From CAZNYN01 sp964577295 (GTDB lineage: Bacteria; Synergistota; Synergistia; Synergistales; Synergistaceae): a DNA stretch of 10,443 bases. The notes below the pieces were generated by a model. The model made no database searches and was not told the origin of the DNA. It was given only the letters and a program-made list of their open reading frames with translations. Shown here one piece after another: positions 1 through 6,525 of this stretch; the first letter of the stretch is position 1, and the number at the start of each line of letters is the position of its first letter. The DNA is taken from NCBI GenBank assembly GCA_964577295.1, contig CAZNYN010000059.1, positions 1-10,443 of the forward strand, in the 5' to 3' direction. Both the position numbers and the translations under genes were made by a program.

Positions 1-166
1 CAACTACTTTTTTTGCTTTTTTTATGCTTTTTCCTTTAGGACACACGGGTTAGTGCACAGTGCGGTTGTCTGTTTTTTACCTTTATGACGGATTTTTAGG
101 GACGTAATTTTTTGTAAAAATACATTTGCAAAAGGTCAATTTTCTTTGTGTTTTTTGCTTTTATTT

Positions 167-1447
167 TTATCTTCCTCTTGCACAGTCTTTGAGTTCCTGG
201 AGAGTTTCCGGGGTTATCTCTCCGGATATCCATGAGGAGTATACGGAGTTGTTTTGGAGCAGCGGTTCACTTTTTATTTCGGGAAGTTTCTTTGCCGCTT
301 CTTCAAAGGATTTTGTTCCGGGAATGGGTGAAAATTCCGCAAGTTTTGGCTTGCCTCCGGATTCGTGTACGAAGTTTATTGTATCTTTTACGGACTGCAC
401 GCTCTGTCCCGGAAGTCCCAGGAGTATGTATGTTTCGCAGTCGGAGCTTTGGTATCCTGATGCAAGCAGGTGTTTTACCGCGGAGGCGTATTCTTCGCGC
501 GCCACTTTTCCACTGCTTGTGCGCGCTATTTTGGGGTCTATGCTTTCGAGTGAGAGGCGGATTGTCAAAAGTCCGTTTTCTCTCATTATCTGTGAGCATT
601 TTTCGTCTATCTGTCTTACGTGGAGTCCGTTCGGTGTGTGGAGGCGGATTTCGCCTTTGTATTTTTTTCTTATCTCTTTGCACATTGGGTAGAAGTAGTT
701 TTCTTTGTCTATGAGAAGAGCGTCGTCGTAAAATGCGAAGTCCCGCGCTCCGAGTTCATACTGGAAGTCTATTTCTTTGAGGACTTCGTCAAGGGGTCGT
801 CTTCTGTATCTGTTCCAGAGGACGTGCGAGGCACAGTAGTCGCAGGAGAGGGGACAGCCGAAGGATGTCATTGTGACACCGTATGGCAGTGTTCCGTACA
901 AGTCCATGGCAGGCATTGCCGCGTCGGGCTCCCAGTTTTCGGTGACTGTCATGTCTGCTCCGAGGGAAGAGGCGTGTTCGGGGCAGAGGCGCGCATATAT
1001 TCCTCCGAGGACTATCGGTGTGTCGGGGAGTTCTTTTTTTACTGTTTCTATTGTGTGTTTTACTCCGCCGTACCAGTATGTCATTATTGATGTGAGGAAT
1101 ATTATGTCGGGCTTTTCTGCGGTGCGCAGTCTTTCCGTTAGTTTTTCGCCGCTCAGTCCGAATCTGTGGTAGTTTCTTTTTATTTCGCTGTAGACTTTGG
1201 GTTTTTCTATTTCGACAGAGGTTATTTTTTCGCGCCCGTATGTTTTTTTGCCGCAGGCAGCTTCGTGTATTGCGTCTATGAAGGATATTTTATTTCCGTT
1301 TTCTCTCATTCTCTGCAGGAGGTAGAGTATGCCCACTGGTTTTGACCATAGGTCGAAGAATGCGAAGTCTTCTATCGGCGGGTTGATTCCGAGTATTTTT
1401 TTGCCTTTGAGCGAGAGAATTTCTTTTATGGAGATTCTGCGTGTCAT
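167..1447 (-). CDS. Radical SAM protein with N-terminal B12-binding-like domain
   Basis: A predicted radical SAM enzyme of 426 residues; the substrate is unknown. Cys198, Cys202 and Cys205 form the CxxxCxxC motif that binds the 4Fe-4S cluster and S-adenosylmethionine. Residues about 15-175 resemble the cobalamin-binding-like domain common in this superfamily, with the core segment PIVLGGIYARLCPEH at about 144-158. I do not see the DxHxxG motif of base-off cobalamin binding, so B12 use is uncertain. The C-terminal half carries typical radical SAM barrel segments (LSLESID near 299-304; LLGLPGQS near 342-349). The chosen ATG at 1447 lies one base after the stop codon of the upstream lrp gene (TAA-A-ATG), with GGAA about 10 nt before it. 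Upstream ATG 1489 and TTG 1498 would overlap lrp and lack a good ribosome binding site. Very probably co-transcribed with lrp. The family call is firm; the function is not known. Confidence 0.85.
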   Translation of the reverse strand: MTRRISIKEILSLKGKKILGINPPIEDFAFFDLWSKPVGILYLLQRMRENGNKISFIDAIHEAACGKKTYGREKITSVEIEKPKVYSEIKRNYHRFGLSGEKLTERLRTAEKPDIIFLTSIMTYWYGGVKHTIETVKKELPDTPIVLGGIYARLCPEHASSLGADMTVTENWEPDAAMPAMDLYGTLPYGVTMTSFGCPLSCDYCASHVLWNRYRRRPLDEVLKEIDFQYELGARDFAFYDDALLIDKENYFYPMCKEIRKKYKGEIRLHTPNGLHVRQIDEKCSQIMRENGLLTIRLSLESIDPKIARTSSGKVAREEYASAVKHLLASGYQSSDCETYILLGLPGQSVQSVKDTINFVHESGGKPKLAEFSPIPGTKSFEEAAKKLPEIKSEPLLQNNSVYSSWISGEITPETLQELKDCARGR

Positions 1448-1448
1448 T

Positions 1449-1925
1449 TTATTGTGTTCCGCTTTCAAATGATTTTTCGCTCGCGACATCCAGTACAAGG
1501 TATGTTGTTGTGAAGTATCCGAGTGAGCTGAATTTTGTGATTAGCCGCTCGAGCTCTCTTGTGGAGGTGAGGACTGCTTCCATTATGTAGCTTACCTCGC
1601 CTGTTACGTTCCAATATCTGATGATTTCGGGAGTGGAGGCACAAAGTTCCAATGTCTTTGCGTCTAGGTTGCCGTCGTCATGTCCCATTTTTGCACGCAG
1701 TTCTATTATGGCCCTTATGCCGCGGCCGAGCATGGAGTAGTTGAGGACGGCACGATATCCGTCTATTATGCCGAATTCTTCCATGTCTTTTATTCTGTCT
1801 CTTACGGCAGGACCGGTGAGACCAACCTTCTGCCCTATATCGGTGAAGGAAGCTCTTGCATTTTTTTGCAGCTCTTTCAATATATTCCAGTCTGTCGTGT
1901 CCAACGTTACTTTTCTAAAATCCAT
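1449..1925 (-). CDS. Lrp/AsnC family transcriptional regulator
   Basis: A 158-residue transcription factor of normal Lrp/AsnC length. Residues about 8-60 form the winged helix-turn-helix, with the turn region at about 26-46 (SFTDIGQKVGLTGPAVRDRI). Residues about 70-148 form the alpha/beta RAM domain, which in this family makes dimers and higher oligomers and binds small effectors, often amino acids. The segment NVTGEVSYIM (106-115) sits where family members have the effector-site TGxxD turn; here the Asp is replaced by Ser. The ATG at 1925 has GGAGGG 11 nt upstream. The gene directly precedes the radical SAM gene, so it may regulate its own two-gene operon. I considered siroheme decarboxylase (AhbA/NirD), which shares this fold and travels with radical SAM genes, but the intact HTH and the lack of its signature favour a regulator. 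The effector is unknown. Confidence 0.9.
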   Translation of the reverse strand: MDFRKVTLDTTDWNILKELQKNARASFTDIGQKVGLTGPAVRDRIKDMEEFGIIDGYRAVLNYSMLGRGIRAIIELRAKMGHDDGNLDAKTLELCASTPEIIRYWNVTGEVSYIMEAVLTSTRELERLITKFSSLGYFTTTYLVLDVASEKSFESGTQ

Positions 1926-1959
1926 TTCAGGAAGATCCCTCCGCGTGCATAGTTTTTCT

Positions 1960-1989
1960 ATTATACGTTCAAAAGAAGATTTTTCTCAT
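1960..1989 (-). promoter_or_regulatory. Predicted sigma70-type promoter for lrp
   Basis: Read on the minus strand there is a perfect TATAAT -10 box (1965-1960) preceded, after 18 bp, by ATGAGA (1989-1984), which matches the TTGACA consensus at four of six positions. Transcription would start near 1952 and give a leader of about 27 nt ahead of the lrp ATG at 1925, containing the GGAGGG ribosome binding site. It would drive lrp and the radical SAM gene together. Predicted from sequence only. Confidence 0.6.
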
Positions 1990-2006
1990 ACGTAGTGTTG
2001 ATTAAA

Positions 2007-2069
2007 ATTTCGGTTAAACATTTGAGCGAGGATAAAAACTGCAATATTTCGGATGATGCTTAAAAACTG
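2007..2069. repeat. Two short direct repeats in the intergenic region
   Basis: ATTTCGG occurs at 2007-2013 and 2046-2052, and TAAAAACTG occurs at 2033-2041 and 2061-2069. The two words alternate in the same order, so this looks like an imperfect tandem arrangement (spacings 26 and 15 bp between the words). It lies between the divergently oriented lrp and small membrane-protein genes and could include regulator binding sites. The words are short and AT-rich, so chance is not excluded. Confidence 0.35.
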
Positions 2070-2138
2070 AAGCGGTTTCGCGTTTTTACTTCAGTCTCTA
2101 ATGCCGCTATGTGGCTATGCTTTAGAGACGCTATAGCC
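2066..2138 (+). other. Block of nested and competing inverted repeats
   Basis: Several hairpins can be drawn here. ACTGAAG (2066-2072) pairs with CTTCAGT (2089-2095). GTCTCTAA (2094-2101) pairs perfectly with TTAGAGAC (2122-2129) and encloses an inner GCCGC/GTGGC hairpin (2103-2107 with 2111-2115, one G-U pair, 3-nt loop). A third option pairs GGCTATGC (2113-2120) with GCTATAGCC (2130-2138, one bulged base). The second and third cannot form together, because their arms interleave with no linker between 2129 and 2130. I do not recognise a known riboswitch or tRNA. It may be a structured RNA leader, a small RNA, or a regulator-binding region upstream of the small gene at 2210. Seen in sequence; function unknown. 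Confidence 0.45.
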
Positions 2139-2152
2139 TAAAACGTGCCTTT

Positions 2153-2180
2153 TTGAGAGAATATTCACATGAAATATTAG
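2153..2180 (+). promoter_or_regulatory. Possible promoter for the small membrane-protein gene
   Basis: TTGAGA (2153-2158) matches TTGACA at five of six positions, and after 16 bp TATTAG (2175-2180) matches TATAAT at four of six. Transcription would start near 2187, ten bases before the ribosome binding site. If this is the true promoter, the inverted-repeat block at 2066-2138 lies upstream of the transcript; if transcription starts earlier, the block is in the leader. Weak evidence. Confidence 0.35.
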
Positions 2181-2196
2181 TTTGAGGATATGCCTC

Positions 2197-2201
2197 GGAG
2201 G
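2197..2201 (+). promoter_or_regulatory. Strong ribosome binding site deciding the start of the small gene
   Basis: A full GGAGG lies 8 nt before the ATG at 2210, which is ideal spacing, but only 2 nt before the in-frame ATG at 2204, which is too close. This favours 2210 as the start. CCTC at 2193-2196, directly before it, can pair with GAGG at 2184-2187, so local structure may affect access. Confidence 0.75.
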
Positions 2202-2209
2202 TAATGGAT

Positions 2210-2425
2210 ATGTTCGGATTTGCAAAGGGAAAGAAAGAAATGCCGCTCTCAGTTGTTATGTATTTCAGATCTCTTGAAAAAAGAGAAGCAGATATGGATT
2301 TAGCAAACATCAAGACAGCCACGGTAGGATATGCCGATGCACTGCACTACAACAATATAGTCACTGTCGCACTTACTGTAGTCGTAGGCGCGGCACTGCT
2401 CACAGCGAATTTTCTGAATGCATAG
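2210..2425 (+). CDS. Small membrane protein of unknown function, 71 residues
   Basis: I do not recognise this protein. It starts with a short basic stretch (AKGKK, residues 5-9), followed by a probably amphipathic helix with many charges (about 11-35), and ends in one hydrophobic segment at about 49-68 (rich in V, A, L, T). The predicted topology is N-terminus in the cytoplasm, a single C-terminal membrane helix and almost no outside tail. The strong GGAGG site with ideal spacing and the perfect hairpin terminator 39 nt after the stop support a real, well-translated monocistronic gene. It converges with kdpE. It is not KdpF, which is about 30 residues and nearly all membrane helix. Third codon positions are A-rich, unlike the G/T bias that the surrounding plus strand would predict, which hints at selected codon use or different origin. 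A link with K+ uptake is not shown. Confidence 0.75.
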   Translation: MFGFAKGKKEMPLSVVMYFRSLEKREADMDLANIKTATVGYADALHYNNIVTVALTVVVGAALLTANFLNA

Positions 2426-2463
2426 ATAGAGCGTGTTGCACAAACCCAATAATTGACAGCAAG

Positions 2464-2491
2464 AAAACCCGAGCCCACCTCGGGTTTTTTT
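2464..2491. terminator. Bidirectional intrinsic terminator between the small gene and kdpE
   Basis: AAAACCCGAG (2464-2473) and CTCGGGTTTT (2479-2488) form a perfect 10-bp stem with a 5-nt loop. On the plus strand it runs into an unbroken T-run (2485-2491), ending the transcript of the small gene at 2210-2425. On the minus strand the stem lies 5 nt after the kdpE stop and ends in TTTTCTT, so it should also end the kdp operon. One hairpin serving two convergent genes is a common arrangement. Confidence 0.9.
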
Positions 2492-2496
2492 GCGTC

Positions 2497-3198
2497 TTAT
2501 TCCTGTACTCTGACCATTCTGTAGCCAACTTTTATGTGGGTCTGTATGTATTTCGGAGCTGATGTGTCTTCTTCTATTTTTTTGCGCAGCCCCGCCATGA
2601 ATACGCGCAGCGAGGGAGTGTCGTCAGGCAGGGAAGCTCCCCATATTTCTTTTGTTATTTGGTTGTAGGTGAGGACTCTGCCTGTGTTCTTTGACATGAA
2701 TACTATTATTTTGTACTCTATGGGAGTGAGATGTATTTCTGTTTCTCCTACTGATACAGTGCCAGACGCGTAGTCTATTTTAAGAGAGCCGTTTTTGTAT
2801 ATGAGGGGCTCTTCTTTTTTTGCCAGCTCCGAGGCCGCCCTTCGGAGAGAGGCTCTTATGCGGGCCATCAGTTCGTCCACGCTGAAGGGTTTTGTTATGT
2901 AGTCGTCCGCTCCCAAGTCCAGCCCGTTTACTTTGTCGGATTCTTCGCCTCTCGCGCTGACTATTATTATGGGGACATTGCTCCATGTCCTTATCTTTTT
3001 TATGACTTCCGTGCCGTCCATGTCGGGAAGTCCCAGGTCTAATATGACACAATCGGGGCGGAAGGACATGGCCTCCATTATTCCCTCTCTGCCGCTTTTG
3101 GCGCAGCGGTATGTGATGCCGTTCATTTCAAGCATTGTGGCTATGAGTGAGGATATGGCTCTGTCGTCCTCTATTGCAAGCACTTTTGAGTTATTCAC
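2497..3198 (-). CDS. kdpE: KdpE, OmpR-family response regulator of the kdp operon
   Basis: A cytoplasmic DNA-binding regulator of 233 residues that receives phosphate from KdpD and activates the kdp genes. The receiver domain (about 4-118) has the acidic pair Asp11/Asp12, the phosphorylation site Asp54 in VILDLGLPDMDG, the switch Ser81 and Lys103 in ITKPF. The OmpR-type winged helix (about 131-230) begins its DNA-binding part at LTPIEYK (157-163) and has its recognition helix near 193-207. Length is close to E. coli KdpE (225). The start is GTG at 3198, with GGAGG 9 nt upstream inside kdpD. The sequence GTGAATAA overlaps the kdpD stop by 8 nt, so translation of the two is likely coupled and gives matched amounts of sensor and regulator. 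Last gene of the operon. Confidence 0.95.
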   Translation of the reverse strand: MNNSKVLAIEDDRAISSLIATMLEMNGITYRCAKSGREGIMEAMSFRPDCVILDLGLPDMDGTEVIKKIRTWSNVPIIIVSARGEESDKVNGLDLGADDYITKPFSVDELMARIRASLRRAASELAKKEEPLIYKNGSLKIDYASGTVSVGETEIHLTPIEYKIIVFMSKNTGRVLTYNQITKEIWGASLPDDTPSLRVFMAGLRKKIEEDTSAPKYIQTHIKVGYRMVRVQE

Positions 3199-5881
3199 CG
3201 GTATCAGCCTCCGCTCTTTTTAGTGTGAATGAGAAGGTTGTTCCTTTGGGCTTGTTGTCGGATACGTATATTTGCCCTCCGTGAGCTTCTATTATCGAGC
3301 GGCAGAGGCTGAGTCCAAGCCCAAGGCCGCGCCTGCCGTCGCTTGAGGCTATGCCGGCTGTATAGAACATTTCAAATATGTGCTCTTTCGCCTCGGCGCT
3401 TATTCCCTCTCCGTCGTCTGATATGCTTACCGTTACTTTGTCTTTCGATGCGGAAGCCGAGAGTGTTATTGTTGACTTCGGAGGAGTGTATTTAACGGCG
3501 TTGTCCAGAAGATTTATTATCACCTGCAATATGAGGCGCGCATCCATCATTGCCATTATTATTTCGCCGGAGGTCTCTATCTTTATGACGCGTCCGCCGC
3601 TTCTCGGAGATACTATCCTCGACGCTTCGCCGAATATGTCGTCTATAAGCTCCGGCTCTGTCTTTATCTCCATTGTTCCGTTTTCTATCCTCGTCACTGA
3701 GAGGAGGTTCTCCACAAGCCCGGTCAGCCACACGGAGTCGTTGTTTATCTCTTTGTATATCTGCATTCTCTTTTCGTTGTCCAGCACGGAGGAATCTTCC
3801 ATGAGAAGGGATGAATTTCCCGTTATAGAGGTAAGGGGAGTTCTGAGGTCGTGAGATACTGCGCGCAGGAGGTTTGAGCGCAGAGCCTCGCGCTGGGCTT
3901 TTATCACTGCGTTCTGCCTCTCGCTTCTTATTACTAGCCTTTCGAGTGTCATGCCGCACTCGGAAAGTATAGCAAGTAGGAGGTTTCTCTCAAAAGCTCC
4001 AAGCTCTCTTTTACCCTCCATGGCAAGAGCCGCTTCCGCAAGAGGGGAGTTTTCACCACGCACCGCATAGTAGAGACACTTTGCACTCGGAAGTGTATCA
4101 GTGGTGGCTCCCGCCTGTTTGTTGTTCCTGTATGACCATATAGCAACGGCTTTCTCGTCCGCGGAGGTGAATGACGGATCAAGAGCTTTTCCGTCTACCG
4201 TGAAGGTTAGAGGCTCTGCAAGTCCGCCGTTTTTATCGGATGGGTAGAATATTACGGAGCGTTCCGTGAGCCTTATTATCTGCTGAGCCGCGGCTTTCAT
4301 TATTTCGTCCGATCCGTCCGCTTTGTGTATTTTCTGTATAGCCTCAAGAAGAATTTCTGTCCTGTAGGCTTTTTCTGTAGACTGGACTGCCTGCTGTCTG
4401 AGCTTCATTGCAAGAGTTCCCGTTATGACGCTGACAGAGAGCATGATGATGAATGTGACTGGGTAGCTGCTGTCGTAGACCATGAAGGTAAGACGCGGCT
4501 CTGTGAACAAGAAGTTGAATGCAAATACGCTTACAAACGAGACGAGAGCCCCGTAGAGCCAGCCGCTTGTGCATATAGCTGTCAAAAGCACGCCCAGGAT
4601 GTAGACCATCATTATGTTGGCGTCGTCAAAACCTGCGTAGTCGAAGAAGAGCCCCACGCATGAAGCTCCTATTACTGCGCAGGCAGACTTTGCAAGGTCT
4701 GAAAACGAAAGTACGGAAGCGCTGATTTTAAAGCGCAGCTTCGGTCTGTATTTTGGGAGGTTGTCCGGGATGATGTATATGTCTAGGTTCGGCACAATGG
4801 CAGAGAGTTTTTCCACGAGAGTCTGAGAGAAGAGCCTGCTTTTATGGTTGCTTCTGCCTATGACAATTTTGGATATGCCGCTTATCTTCGCATATTCCGC
4901 TATGAGAAGAGGAACGTCGCTGCCGTATATGGTAACAACGCGCGCGCCCAAGTCTTTTGCGAGCTTCATGTTGGCATTCAGCCTTGCGCGGCTCTTTTCA
5001 TCCATAGTATCGGAGCAGCCTCCGTCCACAAATAGGGCTGTGAGGCTTCTTTTGAATGCCGCCGCTATTCTTGCTGCGTTGCGGAGCACTTTTGGATTTG
5101 ACGGGGATGCGGATATGCAGGTGAGTATCTGCTCTCCCGCAGAGAGGGCGAGGCCGTCCTGAGACTTTTCCGCGCTCATGTTGAGCCTGTCCGCAGTCCT
5201 TCTGAGGGCTATCTCTCTTAAAGCGTCCAGGTTGCCGCGCGAGAAGAAGTTTTCAAGGGCTTTGTGAGCCTGTCTCTCCTTGTATATTTTTCCCTGCCTG
5301 AGCCTGACAATGAGGTCTTCCGGCTCTATGTCTATGACTTCGACCTGTGCCGCGCTGTCAAAGACTGAGTCGGGAAGGCGCTCCGCAACTGCTGTTCCCG
5401 TTATGGATGAGACAAGGTCGTTTAAACTCTCTATGTGCTGAACATTTACCGTAGTCCATACGTCTATTCCGCTTCTTAGAAGCTCATTGACATCCATATA
5501 TCTTTTTCTGTGGCGGCAGCCTTCGGCATTTGTGTGTGCCAGCTCGTCCACGAGAATTATTTTGGGAGCTCTGGCAAGGGCAGAATCCAAGTCAAACTCG
5601 CGCAGTGTGATTCCCCTGTACTGCAGAGAAAGGGGCGGAATGACTTCCAGCCCTTCCAGCAGAGCCATAGTTTCCGGCCGTGAATGAGGTTCGACATAGC
5701 CGACAGCGATATCGGTTCCGCTCTTCGCCGCAGCCTTCGCAGCTTCGAGCATGGCATAAGTCTTGCCAACTCCCGCCGCATAGCCGAAAAATATTTTCAG
5801 CCTGCCTCTCGCGCCGTCACGGGCTGCTTCTTCTTTTATCCTTTTCAGAAGTATATCAGGATTGGGCCTTGCCTCTTCCAT
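3191..5881 (-). CDS. kdpD: KdpD, membrane sensor histidine kinase for K+ limitation
   Basis: A full-length 896-residue sensor kinase (E. coli 894). The N-terminal KdpD domain has a Walker A loop at 33-41 (GYAAGVGKT) and a Walker B-like stretch at 108-118 (IILVDELAHTN). A universal-stress-protein domain covers about 250-373. Membrane segments lie at about 395-492, fitting the usual four helices. A GAF-like region follows at about 505-650, then the kinase core: phosphoacceptor His677 in AVSHDLRTPL, N-box Asn790/Asn794, G1 DDGEG at 822-826 and G2 GLGLGL at 852-857. All catalytic motifs are intact. The Arg cluster that follows the last helix in E. coli KdpD is thinner here. The USP domain carries SxS at 257-259 and, 20 residues on, LTALF, close to the c-di-AMP motif of Staphylococcus KdpD. 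The ATG at 5881 has GAGG about 12 nt upstream, 33 nt after kdpC. Confidence 0.96.
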   Translation of the reverse strand: MEEARPNPDILLKRIKEEAARDGARGRLKIFFGYAAGVGKTYAMLEAAKAAAKSGTDIAVGYVEPHSRPETMALLEGLEVIPPLSLQYRGITLREFDLDSALARAPKIILVDELAHTNAEGCRHRKRYMDVNELLRSGIDVWTTVNVQHIESLNDLVSSITGTAVAERLPDSVFDSAAQVEVIDIEPEDLIVRLRQGKIYKERQAHKALENFFSRGNLDALREIALRRTADRLNMSAEKSQDGLALSAGEQILTCISASPSNPKVLRNAARIAAAFKRSLTALFVDGGCSDTMDEKSRARLNANMKLAKDLGARVVTIYGSDVPLLIAEYAKISGISKIVIGRSNHKSRLFSQTLVEKLSAIVPNLDIYIIPDNLPKYRPKLRFKISASVLSFSDLAKSACAVIGASCVGLFFDYAGFDDANIMMVYILGVLLTAICTSGWLYGALVSFVSVFAFNFLFTEPRLTFMVYDSSYPVTFIIMLSVSVITGTLAMKLRQQAVQSTEKAYRTEILLEAIQKIHKADGSDEIMKAAAQQIIRLTERSVIFYPSDKNGGLAEPLTFTVDGKALDPSFTSADEKAVAIWSYRNNKQAGATTDTLPSAKCLYYAVRGENSPLAEAALAMEGKRELGAFERNLLLAILSECGMTLERLVIRSERQNAVIKAQREALRSNLLRAVSHDLRTPLTSITGNSSLLMEDSSVLDNEKRMQIYKEINNDSVWLTGLVENLLSVTRIENGTMEIKTEPELIDDIFGEASRIVSPRSGGRVIKIETSGEIIMAMMDARLILQVIINLLDNAVKYTPPKSTITLSASASKDKVTVSISDDGEGISAEAKEHIFEMFYTAGIASSDGRRGLGLGLSLCRSIIEAHGGQIYVSDNKPKGTTFSFTLKRAEADTGE

Positions 5882-5914
5882 CGAAACACTTCCTCTCTTC
5901 TATACTAAAACTGT

Positions 5915-6511
5915 TTACCTGCTTATCGCCGCTCCGTCAAGAGCAAGGTTCACCAGAAGCACATTTACCGTGGGCTCTCCGAAAATTCCGAGGAACTTGC
6001 CTTTCGTGTTTTTCTTAATTACGTCTCTCACTTCATCCTCACTGCGTCCGCTGTTTGCCGCCACTCTTTTCACCTGATACTCCGCAGCCACGGGCGAAAT
6101 ATGAGGGTCTAGGCCGCTGCCGGATACTGTGACAAGTTCGACAGGAACGGCTTCGTCCGACATTTCCGGATGAGCCTTTTTTATCTCCGCTGTTCTTGCC
6201 AGTACGAGCCGCTCAAATTTATCTCCTGCCGGGCTGAGATTTGACGGCCATGAGTACATGGCTCTCTTTCCCTCTCCGTCTTTAAAGTTCTCCGTATCTA
6301 TATTCATAGGACGCCCCCAAAGGTGGTTCATCGCTTTAAACTGCTGCCCCAGCAGAGGCGAATACCTTTTGCCTCCGACCTCTATTATGCTTCCGCCAGC
6401 CTGTTCGGGGAATATAACGCGCGATACCGCCGATACTCCGAAGGTGTAGCAGAACCCGAAAATTATTGTCGCTATGACAAGGTAGAGCGATGATTTAAGA
6501 ATTGTATTCAT
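5915..6511 (-). CDS. kdpC: KdpC, K+-transporting ATPase subunit C
   Basis: A 198-residue single-span membrane subunit (E. coli 190) that joins the KdpA channel and the KdpB pump and is thought to help ATP binding. The one helix is at about 8-29, and the rest lies outside the cytoplasmic membrane. Family signatures are WGRP (65-68), SNLSP (90-94), SGSGLDPHISP (130-140), the YQVKRVA stretch (145-151) and GEPTVNVLLVN near the end (178-188). The GRP-to-SNLSP stretch is longer than in E. coli and, from memory, resembles the form found in Firmicutes. The ATG at 6511 is preceded by GGAGG at 9 nt, and this ribosome binding site overlaps the kdpB stop codon (TAAGGAGG), which suggests coupled translation. 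The gap to kdpB is 14 nt. Confidence 0.95.
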   Translation of the reverse strand: MNTILKSSLYLVIATIIFGFCYTFGVSAVSRVIFPEQAGGSIIEVGGKRYSPLLGQQFKAMNHLWGRPMNIDTENFKDGEGKRAMYSWPSNLSPAGDKFERLVLARTAEIKKAHPEMSDEAVPVELVTVSGSGLDPHISPVAAEYQVKRVAANSGRSEDEVRDVIKKNTKGKFLGIFGEPTVNVLLVNLALDGAAISR

Positions 6512-6525
6512 CTTGATTTTCCTCC

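Noticed and set aside
110..133. AT-rich inverted repeat downstream of the radical SAM gene, considered as its terminator
   Set aside because: The TTTTGTAAA/TTTGCAAAA stem has no strong GC core, has a C-A mismatch when read on the minus strand, and is not followed by a T-run. The rest of 1-166 is A-rich on the transcribed strand with no gene that I can support.
1448..1498. Longer radical SAM protein starting at TTG 1498 or ATG 1489
   Set aside because: Both starts lie inside lrp and lack a good ribosome binding site, and the extra residues add no family sequence. The ATG at 1447 gives the typical one-base junction.
1449..1925. Siroheme decarboxylase AhbA/NirD-like protein with radical SAM partner (heme biosynthesis)
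   Set aside because: The fold and the neighbour would fit, but the helix-turn-helix is intact, the RAM domain looks like a normal Lrp regulator, and the heme-pathway signature that I would expect is absent.
2094..2138. Integron attC-like site or insertion-sequence end
   Set aside because: The inverted repeats lack the attC core words, there is no integrase or transposase nearby, and no target duplication is visible.
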